Shown piece after piece: positions 18,637 through 29,509 of a stretch of DNA of 64,000 bases (position 1 is the first letter of the stretch; each line of letters begins with the position of its first letter). The translations under genes were made by a program, and so were the position numbers. Source of the stretch: SB11 sp035906255. Its GTDB lineage: Bacteria; Bacteroidota; Bacteroidia; UBA8524. The stretch lies in the NCBI GenBank assembly GCA_035906255.1, contig JAMIFM010000018.1, positions 201,694 through 265,693 on the forward strand, in the 5' to 3' direction. Under the pieces are notes generated by a model. That model searched no databases and had not been told where the DNA came from. It worked only from the letters and a program-made list of their open reading frames with translations.

Positions 18637-21600
18637 ATGAAAAATAAATTGTTTAAAAGTGCCTTTAACCTTTGTGTAGCAGCAATGGTATTGCTACTGC
18701 CTGCATTGGTAAAAGCACAAAACGATGTGATGATTTCGTACGACTTTAATGCAAGTTGTGCGGCACCTCCTGCGGGATGGTCTATTCAAAACGTTGACGG
18801 CGGCTGTACTTGGCGTTGTGTTGGCGGTATAGCGCAAAACAACCACTCATCACAGGGTTGCAGCGGTGCAGCCGATGATTGGTTGATAACCCCTGAGTTG
18901 AACTTTGACGAGTTCTTAAATGAGTATATCTCATTGTCAATGGGCTCAAACTATAGCGGTGGTTCATTAAACGTAAGGCTTTCAACCAACTATTCAGGTT
19001 CAGGAAGTCCGTATTCAGCCACTTGGTCAACTTTGGCCAGCTATACAGCCGGCTCAAACTATACTATTAACATAGGCAGCCAAACAGGCAAGGGTTATAT
19101 CGCATTTCAATATACTTCAAGCGGTAACGGAACGGGGCAAGCGGCTTTGTATGCTATATACAGTATGTCGGTAAAGGGTACTAAAAGTATATACGTTACC
19201 AACCCAACCGTTAAAAATATTGATACCGCCCGTGCTGATTTAGGAGCCGAAGTAGTACTTGCAGGCCCTGCAACAATTCTTGAGCGCGGTATAGTATGGT
19301 CGCTTAGTCCTAATGTGCTTAAAGGCGGTTCGGGTGTTACGCAAGTGAACGTATCAGGAACTGACGGTGTGTTTGATACCACTGTTTCAGGTCTTCCTAC
19401 CGGAACAAGGATTTACTACAAAGGTTTTGTTACCGATGCCAGTAAAACCGTTTATACTACTGAAACATCTTTTTTTACACTTTCAGCAGAACCTGTAGCC
19501 TATCCGTTATCATTTACGGCGGCTACACAATCTAAAAACAGCATTAAGTTAGATTGGACACAAGTTGCCGATGCCAAAGGGTACATAATTTTGCAACGTG
19601 CCAATCAAGCACCCACAGGTGTTCCCAATGATGCAACTGCCTATACCAACGGCCAGTTTATTGGCGACGGACAGGTAGTAGGAGTATTTACCAGTAATGC
19701 TACTATAACTACTACGCTTACAGGTTTGGTGCAGGGTACACGTTACTACTATACCTTATTCCCTTATAATTTTAACCTTACAAATAACGAAACCCGTAAT
19801 TATAAAACCGCAGCCCCTGTGCCTACTGCTACTGATAGTACTTGGGGTTACCCTCCTTCATACAATTCAAGTGTTGAAGGTGTTGCAGGTACAGGTGTGG
19901 TAACTATATCAAGCCTTATAAATGATGCCTTGGTGAACGATACTACCAAAGGTGCGTTGGCTTGGAGGCTGCAATTGAAAGACGGCGGCTCAACCTTAAA
20001 TGATTTGGATGATTTACCTACCCAAATTACCTCACTTATAGTTAGACCCGGTGTAAAAAACACCGTCCCTGCATGGTCAACCGCAATTCTGTCAGTGGGT
20101 TTGTTTGATGACAGCACCGGTGCTTTAATCAGGCAAGGAACAGTTGGTACAAACACTATTACGTTTACTTCGATAAACGTAGTAGCCCAAGACAATAACT
20201 ACAGACCAATGTCTATTAGGTTGTCGTTGCGCAAAACTGTATTGACCGATAACAGCCGTTTCCACTTTAAAATAGATTCAGCCGATGTAATTGTGAAAGG
20301 GGTTTTAGAAAGCTCTCAAACGTATAATTTCAGTACTCTTTCAGATACTCTTAAAAACAGTATTGAAGTTATTGCGACCAGATTGAGTTTCTTAACCACC
20401 ATGCCTACACCTATTGAAGCAGGTGCATTTATTGCACAACAACAGGTGGTTGCATTGGATACTTCGGGTAGCCGTGATATAGATTTTAACGGTGCAATTT
20501 CTATCAACTCAATCGGTAGCGCGCTTATAGCTTCTCCTCGCACGGTAAATGCTGTAAACGGTTTGGCAGCTTTTGATACCATAAGGTTCTTTAAAGCAAT
20601 GCCTACCGATACTCTTATTGCAATGGCTACAGGGTTAACCAATGCTAAAAGCAGCAGGTTTATTATCGAAAACTCTAAACGCTCTGATATTGCAGTGGAC
20701 GGTTTGTTTACCTATCCGCAAAATATTAAACACCTTACTTATAAAGACACAGGAGTTATTACAGCTACAAACTCACTTGAAGTGTTCAGCCTTCGTTTAC
20801 GTGATGGCGGTGGAAGTCTTGATAACGACTTTGAACCTACTACACTTTCTGCTCTAACCTTTAGCGTAGGTAATTCATACGCCATCGGTAAAGCAGCGTT
20901 GGTGGCCAACGGGGTTAAAATTGCCGAAGTAACCACAGTAGGAGCTGCTATACAGTTTACGAATATTAATTTGGTAGCTAACGATAACGATTCGGTTCGT
21001 TTTTCATTGCACGTAACCTTTAAAGGTACAGTAACCGACGGACACCGAATTTCATTTACAATTACTTCTGCCACTGTAGGTGCTACAGGTTCATTGCTTG
21101 CAGCCACCAACGCAGGGGGAGCAACTAGCTCTACTTTGTATAACGATAACAAAATTGATATTACTGCCAGCCGTTTGGCGTTTGTGAAACAACCCGTAAA
21201 CGTGGCACACGGCAGCATTATGTATCCCTTTGCTACTGTGCAGGCACTTGATGCCGAAGGCAATATTGATAACGCCGGACGCGGTATAATGTTAGAAGCA
21301 AACGGTACCGCCTTTAACTTCTCTGCTTTGAATGCTGTGGGTGTAATACCTACAAAGGGCATAGCAGAGTTTGCCAAACTAATATTTGATGTACCCACTA
21401 CAGGTGCTACACTTATCGCCCGCTCTGCCGGTTTGGATAGCGCAATAAGCAACCCTTTTAATGTGTTGTTGCCCGTATGGTTCCGTTCAGTAAAATCAGG
21501 TAACTGGTCGGATATGTCGGTATGGGAACAATCTACCGATTTCGGTACCAACTGGGTAGCCGCTACTGATACTCCTAACTATAGCGAACACGGTTTTGTT

Positions 21601-24600
21601 ACCATCAGCAGCGGTGATACTGTGAAAATGAACGGTATTACAGCCGCTAACAATACAGTTGATGAACTTACTGTTGAGAAAGACGCAGTATTAGTAACCC
21701 CATCGGTAGCTCCGTTTAAACTGGCAGTTAACGATGCTTTTGGCGATGATGTGATAGTAGAAGGTACACTGTTGCACAACAATGGTCAATCAATAGGTGG
21801 TTTGGATATTACTGCCCCTGCGAGTATTGCAGTGAAAAAAGGCGGTGTAATTGAGCTTGCTTCGTTTGGTGATGCTGCCGATTGGGCAGGTAATGCCAAT
21901 ATCAGGTTTGAAGACAGTGCAATATACGTACACAATACAGCTATTGCCAATACCATTAGCCCTGCTGTAATGTTCCCCAATGCTGCTGCTAACGAGGTTG
22001 CCATCTTTAAGGTAGCACAAAACAATACATTCCCCGGTTCAGCGATGAATGCAAGCAGCCCGTTGGTAATAAACGGTTTGCTTTCGATAAATAACAATAC
22101 TGCTTTAACTATTGGCGGTACAGGTGAAAGATGGTTGCGCAACGGTATCACCGGTGCAGGTAACCTTTTAGTGATTGAATCGGCAAAAACCCGTATTACC
22201 GATGTTGCCCAATTGAGCGGTACAGGTGATATACTGGTGAATAGCACTGCGGCTGTATTCCAAATAGCAGCTTCAAGCCAAACCGAATTGTTAAACAACA
22301 AAGCCATCACTACCACTGCCAATAACGGTATTCGTGTGGCGGGTCAATTAAACGGTTTCACAAACGGTTTCAGCGGAAATGCCGCTACCGTTATTGAAAA
22401 TAACGCTACAATTATCACTGCGCACCCACAAGGTATAAACGGCTTGTTTGCCAACACAGGTGCTAAAACCATTCAACCCGCCAACTATGTGTTTAACGGC
22501 ACTATTGCCCAAAATAGCGGTAGCTTGAACGGTAATGTTGCCCGCACTGTAAAAGTGAGCAATAACAACGGCTTGGTGTTGACTGATAACATTACGGTTA
22601 CTGATACCTTGTTTATCGGTGCAGGTCATGTTACTTCAAGCGCAAGCAATATGCTTACCATTGAAGGTAATGGGGTGATTAACGGTTACTCAGCTACAAG
22701 TTACATCAACGGCCCTTTGAAAGTATGGGTAGATAGCTCAGAAACTGTTGAATTGCCTGTAGGTAAAACCAACTACGCCCCTGTTACTTATACTGCTGAT
22801 AATGCAAACACATGGGTAACCATTGAATACGTAAATAACACTCCTAACAGCAACGGTTTTGATACCGCTAAACGCGGAGAAGGTCTTGCTGCTGTTAAAG
22901 CAAACGAATATTGGAAAATAAGTACTTCAACTGCTGTTGAAGGTAGTGTTGGAGTTCCTTTCACAACCAACTCAGCCATTACAGGCGTTGATGCGTTGAA
23001 CATTCGTGTAGTTAGCTGGAACGGTACTCGCTGGGTGAGTGAAGGCCCTGTGGCGCGCACTGCTACTACAAACAGTGTACAATCAGACATATTGAATAAT
23101 TACTCTGTATTTACCATCGGTATTGATTCTGCTTGTACCATCCCTGCAACTCCTGCCTTTACAACCTTAAATGTGTGCGACGGTAGTGCAGCAAACCTGA
23201 CTGCAACCGGAAACGGTACTATCCGTTGGTACGTTGCTGCTAATGATGAAACTCCTTTTGCAACAGGCAACACAGTAAATGCAGGTGTAATTTTAATAGA
23301 CACTGTGTTTTATACAGAGGTGAAAAACATTGGTTGTATAAGCAACCGTGTGGCTTATCCTGTTAAAATAAATGCAATTCCTGTTGCTCCAATGGTAAAC
23401 GGTACTACGCAATTGTGTTACAATCAACCCGCACAATTGATGGCCGATACTAACGGTACACACAACTGGTACAATGATGTAAATGCAACCACAGCAGTAT
23501 TTACGGGCGATGCGTTTGCGAGCAATCTACTTACCAAAGACACTTCTTTCTATGTAGAAAAAGTGGTAATCGGTTGCCCAAGCACCCGCACCCGTGTTGA
23601 TGTTGCCGTGAGGGCACAAATACAAAATCCATACAGCTTAGGTGCTGAGGTGTGCGCAGGTAACCCTGCCGTAGTAAAAGCCACTGCTAACGAAGATATC
23701 CGTTGGTTTATAGATGGTACTACCTCTATTCCTTTCTTTACCGGAGAGAAGTACAATACTACAAACTTGTTTACTACTACCACCTATCACTTAGAAGCTT
23801 TTGAGGGTGTTTGCAAAAGCCAACGTGTACCCGTTACCGTTGATGTACTTGCATTGCCCAATGCTCCAACCCTTACCCAACCTGCTATTTGCGAAGGCTC
23901 TTCGGCACAAGTAAATGCAGCCGGTACTGGTAAAATATACTGGTTCATTGATAATACAGCTACTATATCAGCCGATAGCGGAGTAGTGTTTACTACTCCT
24001 GCACTTAATGCCAGCCGCACATACTATGCAAACGTATTTGATGGCAAGTGCTACAGTCCTAAAGCCTCAGCAGTGGTAACAGTTTATACAATTTCCGTTA
24101 ATGCTGTGTTTACAGCCGCATCGTATGTTGCGACCAATCAACCCACTGTGATACAAACCGCTACAACCGCTCAGTATTACTCATGGGATTTTGGTACTGA
24201 TGCTACCCCTCAAACGGCAGCAGGTGTTGGCCCTCACAATGTTAAATGGGCTACCCAAGGTACTAAAACCATCACCATGAAAGTATGGAACGGTAATACT
24301 GCGATGGCTTGTTCTACCGAAGTGCAAAAAACCATAGCCGTTGGCCCCGGTTTAAGTATTGAAGGAGTGAACGGTGCACAGGTAGTAGCATACCCAAACC
24401 CGATTAGCACCGGCGAGCTTACCATCAGCTTGCCCGCAGAAACGCAAGCTGTAATCAGCATAACTGATGCTACAGGTAGATTGGTTTGGAAAGGTGAAAC
24501 CGATGTCCGTGAAACAGCTGTGAATGTAAATAACTGGGTTGCGGGAATCTACTTTGTGAATATTAGCACCAACGGTTACAACCAAACGGTGAAAATTGAT

Positions 24601-24609
24601 AAGCAATAA
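18637..24609 (+). CDS. Giant T9SS type A surface protein, tandem paralogue 2
   Basis: 1990 residues, 20 bp downstream of its paralogue. After the signal peptide (MVLLLPALVKAQ) comes an N-terminal domain resembling the MAM/choice-of-anchor J fold: DFNASCAAPPAGW, a Cys-rich W-x-C turn, and AADDWLITPELNF (about 30-185). The rest follows the previous protein: a fibronectin III-like region, the SSLIND / L-K-D-G-G module, the WFRSVKSGNWSD block, a beta-solenoid, four Ig-like repeats with C and W-Y/F positions, and a PKD-like domain with SWDFGTDATPQTA. The sorting domain is type A (AYPNPISTGELTI, GIYFVNI), but it is divergent from that of the paralogue. This is a duplication with a replaced N-terminal binding domain and a replaced or diverged C-terminal tail. 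Role: surface adhesin or scaffold, inferred. Confidence 0.85.
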   Translation: MKNKLFKSAFNLCVAAMVLLLPALVKAQNDVMISYDFNASCAAPPAGWSIQNVDGGCTWRCVGGIAQNNHSSQGCSGAADDWLITPELNFDEFLNEYISLSMGSNYSGGSLNVRLSTNYSGSGSPYSATWSTLASYTAGSNYTINIGSQTGKGYIAFQYTSSGNGTGQAALYAIYSMSVKGTKSIYVTNPTVKNIDTARADLGAEVVLAGPATILERGIVWSLSPNVLKGGSGVTQVNVSGTDGVFDTTVSGLPTGTRIYYKGFVTDASKTVYTTETSFFTLSAEPVAYPLSFTAATQSKNSIKLDWTQVADAKGYIILQRANQAPTGVPNDATAYTNGQFIGDGQVVGVFTSNATITTTLTGLVQGTRYYYTLFPYNFNLTNNETRNYKTAAPVPTATDSTWGYPPSYNSSVEGVAGTGVVTISSLINDALVNDTTKGALAWRLQLKDGGSTLNDLDDLPTQITSLIVRPGVKNTVPAWSTAILSVGLFDDSTGALIRQGTVGTNTITFTSINVVAQDNNYRPMSIRLSLRKTVLTDNSRFHFKIDSADVIVKGVLESSQTYNFSTLSDTLKNSIEVIATRLSFLTTMPTPIEAGAFIAQQQVVALDTSGSRDIDFNGAISINSIGSALIASPRTVNAVNGLAAFDTIRFFKAMPTDTLIAMATGLTNAKSSRFIIENSKRSDIAVDGLFTYPQNIKHLTYKDTGVITATNSLEVFSLRLRDGGGSLDNDFEPTTLSALTFSVGNSYAIGKAALVANGVKIAEVTTVGAAIQFTNINLVANDNDSVRFSLHVTFKGTVTDGHRISFTITSATVGATGSLLAATNAGGATSSTLYNDNKIDITASRLAFVKQPVNVAHGSIMYPFATVQALDAEGNIDNAGRGIMLEANGTAFNFSALNAVGVIPTKGIAEFAKLIFDVPTTGATLIARSAGLDSAISNPFNVLLPVWFRSVKSGNWSDMSVWEQSTDFGTNWVAATDTPNYSEHGFVTISSGDTVKMNGITAANNTVDELTVEKDAVLVTPSVAPFKLAVNDAFGDDVIVEGTLLHNNGQSIGGLDITAPASIAVKKGGVIELASFGDAADWAGNANIRFEDSAIYVHNTAIANTISPAVMFPNAAANEVAIFKVAQNNTFPGSAMNASSPLVINGLLSINNNTALTIGGTGERWLRNGITGAGNLLVIESAKTRITDVAQLSGTGDILVNSTAAVFQIAASSQTELLNNKAITTTANNGIRVAGQLNGFTNGFSGNAATVIENNATIITAHPQGINGLFANTGAKTIQPANYVFNGTIAQNSGSLNGNVARTVKVSNNNGLVLTDNITVTDTLFIGAGHVTSSASNMLTIEGNGVINGYSATSYINGPLKVWVDSSETVELPVGKTNYAPVTYTADNANTWVTIEYVNNTPNSNGFDTAKRGEGLAAVKANEYWKISTSTAVEGSVGVPFTTNSAITGVDALNIRVVSWNGTRWVSEGPVARTATTNSVQSDILNNYSVFTIGIDSACTIPATPAFTTLNVCDGSAANLTATGNGTIRWYVAANDETPFATGNTVNAGVILIDTVFYTEVKNIGCISNRVAYPVKINAIPVAPMVNGTTQLCYNQPAQLMADTNGTHNWYNDVNATTAVFTGDAFASNLLTKDTSFYVEKVVIGCPSTRTRVDVAVRAQIQNPYSLGAEVCAGNPAVVKATANEDIRWFIDGTTSIPFFTGEKYNTTNLFTTTTYHLEAFEGVCKSQRVPVTVDVLALPNAPTLTQPAICEGSSAQVNAAGTGKIYWFIDNTATISADSGVVFTTPALNASRTYYANVFDGKCYSPKASAVVTVYTISVNAVFTAASYVATNQPTVIQTATTAQYYSWDFGTDATPQTAAGVGPHNVKWATQGTKTITMKVWNGNTAMACSTEVQKTIAVGPGLSIEGVNGAQVVAYPNPISTGELTISLPAETQAVISITDATGRLVWKGETDVRETAVNVNNWVAGIYFVNISTNGYNQTVKIDKQ

Positions 24610-24641
24610 GTATCAATAGTGAAGGGGATTTTGAGCGCGTA

Positions 24642-27600
24642 ATGAAATTAGGAATTTTAAGACATATTGTTCTGATAAGCGGATTGCTTACCCTTGCAGC
24701 TTTTAAGCTGCAAGGGCAGGTAACTGCTGCTTTTACTGCCGATGCTACATCGGGTTGTTCTCCAAAACTGATAAAGTTTACTGATAACTCAACCGGTAAT
24801 ATTACATCGTGGCAATGGAGTTTTGGCAACAGTGCCACCTCTACACTCCAAAACCCCGTTATTATCTATACTTCGCCCGGAACTTATACCGTAAGCCTTA
24901 CGGTGAGCGGCCCCGGTGGTACAAACAACCTTACAAAAACAGCTTATATTACTGTTTTTGATAACCCCAAAGCTGATTTTACAGTAAACACGACTGTTGG
25001 TTGCCAGCATTCACAGTTTTCGCTTACTAATACATCAACTTTAAGCAGTAATGGTGCTGCTATTACCAATTACTTTTGGGATTTGGGTGATGGTAATACC
25101 AACACCACAAAAGACCCCACGCACAACTATAATGTAGCAGGGGCAATAACGGTGAGCCTTCGCATTAAAGATGCCAACGGCTGCGAGTCATTCAAAGAAA
25201 TTCAGAAAGCAATACAGGTAAATCCTACTCCTGTTGTGGCTTTCACTGCTGATAAACCTGCGTCGTGTATAACGCCCGCACAGGTTAATTTCACCAACCA
25301 AACCACAGGCAGTAACCTTGCGTATCAGTGGGATTTGGGCAACAGCACAACATCAACTGCCACCGACCCAAGTGCAACGTATAGCAATGCAGGCAGCTAT
25401 AATGTGAAATTGGTAGCTGTAAATACTGTAACGGGTTGTAAAGATTCGCTAGCCAAAAGCAATTTTATTATGACGGGCAATAACGTGGTTGATTTCAGTC
25501 CCTCAACAGCGCAGGGATGTAAAGATATTCCGTTGACTTTTACCATCACAGGTAGTGGAACGCCACAATCGGTGCTATGGGATTTTGGCGACGGTAATGC
25601 TTCCAACAGCAGCCCCGGTCAAAACACATACCTAAGTGCGGGGATGCGCACTGTGAAACTGATTGTGACTTTTGCAGGCGGTTGTGCTGATACGGTGAAA
25701 AAGCAAATAATGATTGATGATGTACCCGTTACGGATTACACCATGAATCCGCGCCGTAATTGCAAAACGCCTTTCAATGTTACGTTTACTAACAATACAG
25801 CCGGAAACGGTTCGTTTTGGGACTTCGGCGATGGCGATACGTCTTCACAACGCAATATCATCCATACTTATACCTCTCACGGCCCGTTCATTATAAAGTT
25901 TACTACTATTACCCCCGGCGGGTGCAGGGCTACACAAACGGATACTATCGACTTTAAACCCGAAGTGTTGGTGAAACCTACTCCAAGACAGGTGTGCGCC
26001 GATTCAGCAACGGTAAAGTTTGATTACACTACCGACCCCATAGGAGCGACTTCTTTTTCGTGGGACTTTGCCGACGGTAATACCTCTACTCAGGCTAAGC
26101 CCTCGCATTTCTTTAATCAAGGGGAATACATCGTAAAACTTACGGTTACGTATCCCGACGGTTGCAAAGCAACAGGGCAGGACACTGTGAGCATTTTTAC
26201 CAAACCCATTCCTGATTTTAAGGCCGATAAGCAAGACGAATGCGTGAAGAAACGTATCACGTTTACCAACAAATCACAAAACTATACCAAGTTTGAGTGG
26301 GATTTTGGAGATGGTATTAAAGATACATTACAAGTAAACCCGCAGCACTTGTACAGCAATTGGGCTAAAATTCTTGAATTGCCCGATTCGTTTGATATTA
26401 AACTTACCCTGTGGAATGGTACTTGTCAAAAAGACACAACTATTACCCAATACATCAACATCGACCCGCCATTGGCGTGGATACAAACCGATAATAAGGA
26501 AGGCTTGTATTGCGATACGCCTGCACAGGTACGGTTTTTTGATGTATCACGCTACAAAAACCCCCGCGATACCGTTGTTCGTGTCTGGTATTTTAACGAC
26601 CCCAAAGCATTTAAAATCAATAACCAACAATGTACCACCGATACCAAAAACGGGTTAAATGTGGGCAAAAACTGTAACTACTCAGTAGATTCATTACCTA
26701 CCCATACATATACAGCAATAGGCGATTATCCTGTGAAGTTGTGGTTGTTTAGTGTGCGGACGGGTTGCAGAGACTCGATGATATTTGATGTGCGGGTACG
26801 ACCGAAATTCAGGGCAAACTTTAAACTGTCCGACACTACAGGATGTGCACCGCTTACCGTCAATTTCGACGATACTACCACACGTAGTCGCAAATGGTTT
26901 TGGGATTTTGGCGACCTTGCCATTGACGGTGATACTGCCATTATCAAAAAACCTTCGTATAAATATACCGTTCCGGCGGTGTATGATGCAACGCTTACAG
27001 CCACTGATAAAGACGGTTGTACAGCCTCTGCAATATGTAAAATATATGTGAAAGGGCCTCGTGCTAACTTTAAAACCGTAGGCAGGATTTGTCCGCCCGA
27101 TTCGGTAGCGTTTTTTGATATTTCAACTAAAACCGACAGTCTTTCTTCGTGGACGTGGAAGTTTGGCGATAAAGGCAAAGCTCCCACAGATACCAGTAGC
27201 CTTCGTCACCCCAAATACAAATTTTCAGCACTGGGTACGTATTTAGTAACCCTTACGGTGTCAGACAAAATTGGTTGTTCACACAGCCTTACCCGTATCA
27301 TTGAGTATGCTCCCCCTAAACCTGTGTTTTTGGTAGTGCCTGAAGTGTTATGCGCAGGTACTTCGGCAAGTTTTCAAAACTATACTGTAGGCGGGCTTAG
27401 CAACCGTTACCACTGGCGTTTTGGCGACGGGGATACTTCAAACGTTATCAACCCTTCGCACGTGTACAACGATACCGGAAAATACGATGTGTTTTTGAGG
27501 GTAAGAAGAAACGACGGCTGTGAAGACTCTATTACCGTTAAAAGGGCAATCAATGTAGTAAAACCGGAGGTTGATTTCTCAGTAAACCAAAGCAAGGGAC

Positions 27601-29501
27601 TTTGTCCGCCGTTTGCTGTGGTATTTACTATCAGTCAAACCGATGATGTAGAGGAATACTATTGGGATTTTGGCGACAGCAGTTATTCAGCTCTAAAAAA
27701 TCCGACCCATACGTATAACAAACCCGGTAAATATACTGTGTCAGTAAAGGTGAAGAGTATAGGCGGTTGCTACGATAGCATAATTAAGCAAGATTTTATT
27801 ACCGTAGGTGGCCCTACAGGAACATTCAGTTTTACTCCCAACGATGGCTGCAAGCCGTTGAAAGTTAATCTGAAAGCCAACGGCAACACCGATGCTGTAC
27901 TTTATACTTGGGATTACGGCGACGGGCAATTGGATTACCTGAACACTGATACTGCCACCCACGTGTATAAAGTAAACGGGATTTTCAGACCCAAGCTAAT
28001 ACTTACTGATAGCAACAATTGTTCGCTTACATACTTCACAGATGATTCTATAACTATTATCAATGGTGCGGCAGTTGCATTTACTAACAGCAGTCTCACT
28101 ATTTGTGCAGGCGGTACAGTAACGTTTACAGATAACAGCTCACCCGCAGGAGCAATTACCCAGCGCAACTGGCATATAAACGATACCTTGAAAGGTTCGG
28201 GTAATAGCTTTCAGCGTCAGTTTGTTGATACAGGCAAATTCAATATAAAACTGGTAGTTAATGATACGCTGGGTTGCCAAACCGATAGCAGCGTTGTTGT
28301 AACGGTTAAAGCACAAACCGTAATTACTATTAGTCCCGATACGTCCATTTGTTTTGGCAACAGTACCCAATTAAATGTGAACGGTGGTGAAAGCTACAAA
28401 TGGTCGCCATCAGGCAGTCTTAATAATGATACGTTGGCATCGCCCACAGCGCAGCCCATTAACACCACCCTGTATAGTGTAGTGGCAAAGGCGGGTGCAG
28501 GTTGTCCCGATGTAACAAAAAGCGTTACTGTTACCATAATGCCCTTACCGCCTGTAGATGCGGGAGTAAAGAAAACCATTTGCGAGGGCGATACTACTAC
28601 GCTTACCGCAACAGGGGCTATCAACTACACTTGGGAATATTCACCCTTTTTAAGTGATACCTCAGCCGCCTCAACATTGGCATACCCGCCTTCAACCTTA
28701 TACTTTAAAGTGTACGGTACCGATGCAAACGGCTGTACTTTTTACGATAGTGTTCAGGTAGAATCTGTGATTGCCCCCGACCCTCAAATTGCAGGGCCTG
28801 AAAAGGTTTGTTACGGTTCACAAACCACCCTCACTGCAAACGGCGGTGATGCCTTTTTGTGGAACACAGGCGCAACTACGGCAAGCATAAATGTGGTAAT
28901 GACTAAAAACGAGTCGTTTTGGGTGAAGTCTTCTTTGTTGGGTTGCCCCGGGGGAGAAGATACTATAGATGTTGAGGTTGATAACTCAGTATTTGATGCT
29001 GATTTTACCTTACAAAAGGATACGTTTTATGCCGGAGAGCTTATCGGTATTACCAATAACAGTTTCGGTGCTGTAAAATATGCTTGGCATACTGACGGAC
29101 GCACCTATACCGACTCATTACCCAAAATTACCTACCGCAACGAAGGTGAATACAAGTTACGCCTTACTGCACAATCAGCAACAGGTTGTTTGGATAGTAC
29201 TGCCCGCACGGTGATTGTAGTGCCTGATTTCATTTATTTCCCTACAGCATTTACTCCAAGCGGTGATTTCTTGAACGACTGGTACAAATATTTTGCTCCA
29301 TACGAATTAGGCGAAGTACAATTTATGATTTACGACCGCTGGGGCGAGTTGGTATTTGAAGCTCGCGACCAAAACACCTTATGGGACGGTAGCTACAAAG
29401 GCAAACCCTTGCCTGATGGAGTGTATGTATATATGTTTTTTGCCCATAAACCCTCCGGCCAGATTGTTACAGCCAGAGGTAATATCACACTGATTAGATA
29501 A
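24642..29501 (+). CDS. PKD-repeat adhesin with type B (CHU_C) T9SS sorting domain
   Basis: 1619 residues with a signal peptide cleaved near LQGQ. About fourteen PKD domains in a row (about 27-1195) carry recurring WDFGDG-type turns, an H-x-Y strand, G-x-Y-x-V-x-L, and a G-C-x-D pair that may form disulfides. Three Ig-like domains (about 1200-1425), one more PKD domain, and a gliding-motility-associated C-terminal domain (FTPSGDFLNDWY, MIYDRWGELVFE) follow. The architecture resembles SprB-type mobile adhesins, though it is much shorter than Flavobacterium johnsoniae SprB. The neighbours fit: a PorE-like OmpA lipoprotein starts 8 bp later and a PorP/SprF-like protein follows, the usual partners of type B cargo. 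I infer a filamentous adhesin, perhaps moved along the surface by the GldLM motor encoded at 53703-55940. Confidence 0.87.
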   Translation: MKLGILRHIVLISGLLTLAAFKLQGQVTAAFTADATSGCSPKLIKFTDNSTGNITSWQWSFGNSATSTLQNPVIIYTSPGTYTVSLTVSGPGGTNNLTKTAYITVFDNPKADFTVNTTVGCQHSQFSLTNTSTLSSNGAAITNYFWDLGDGNTNTTKDPTHNYNVAGAITVSLRIKDANGCESFKEIQKAIQVNPTPVVAFTADKPASCITPAQVNFTNQTTGSNLAYQWDLGNSTTSTATDPSATYSNAGSYNVKLVAVNTVTGCKDSLAKSNFIMTGNNVVDFSPSTAQGCKDIPLTFTITGSGTPQSVLWDFGDGNASNSSPGQNTYLSAGMRTVKLIVTFAGGCADTVKKQIMIDDVPVTDYTMNPRRNCKTPFNVTFTNNTAGNGSFWDFGDGDTSSQRNIIHTYTSHGPFIIKFTTITPGGCRATQTDTIDFKPEVLVKPTPRQVCADSATVKFDYTTDPIGATSFSWDFADGNTSTQAKPSHFFNQGEYIVKLTVTYPDGCKATGQDTVSIFTKPIPDFKADKQDECVKKRITFTNKSQNYTKFEWDFGDGIKDTLQVNPQHLYSNWAKILELPDSFDIKLTLWNGTCQKDTTITQYINIDPPLAWIQTDNKEGLYCDTPAQVRFFDVSRYKNPRDTVVRVWYFNDPKAFKINNQQCTTDTKNGLNVGKNCNYSVDSLPTHTYTAIGDYPVKLWLFSVRTGCRDSMIFDVRVRPKFRANFKLSDTTGCAPLTVNFDDTTTRSRKWFWDFGDLAIDGDTAIIKKPSYKYTVPAVYDATLTATDKDGCTASAICKIYVKGPRANFKTVGRICPPDSVAFFDISTKTDSLSSWTWKFGDKGKAPTDTSSLRHPKYKFSALGTYLVTLTVSDKIGCSHSLTRIIEYAPPKPVFLVVPEVLCAGTSASFQNYTVGGLSNRYHWRFGDGDTSNVINPSHVYNDTGKYDVFLRVRRNDGCEDSITVKRAINVVKPEVDFSVNQSKGLCPPFAVVFTISQTDDVEEYYWDFGDSSYSALKNPTHTYNKPGKYTVSVKVKSIGGCYDSIIKQDFITVGGPTGTFSFTPNDGCKPLKVNLKANGNTDAVLYTWDYGDGQLDYLNTDTATHVYKVNGIFRPKLILTDSNNCSLTYFTDDSITIINGAAVAFTNSSLTICAGGTVTFTDNSSPAGAITQRNWHINDTLKGSGNSFQRQFVDTGKFNIKLVVNDTLGCQTDSSVVVTVKAQTVITISPDTSICFGNSTQLNVNGGESYKWSPSGSLNNDTLASPTAQPINTTLYSVVAKAGAGCPDVTKSVTVTIMPLPPVDAGVKKTICEGDTTTLTATGAINYTWEYSPFLSDTSAASTLAYPPSTLYFKVYGTDANGCTFYDSVQVESVIAPDPQIAGPEKVCYGSQTTLTANGGDAFLWNTGATTASINVVMTKNESFWVKSSLLGCPGGEDTIDVEVDNSVFDADFTLQKDTFYAGELIGITNNSFGAVKYAWHTDGRTYTDSLPKITYRNEGEYKLRLTAQSATGCLDSTARTVIVVPDFIYFPTAFTPSGDFLNDWYKYFAPYELGEVQFMIYDRWGELVFEARDQNTLWDGSYKGKPLPDGVYVYMFFAHKPSGQIVTARGNITLIR

Positions 29502-29509
29502 AAACGGTT

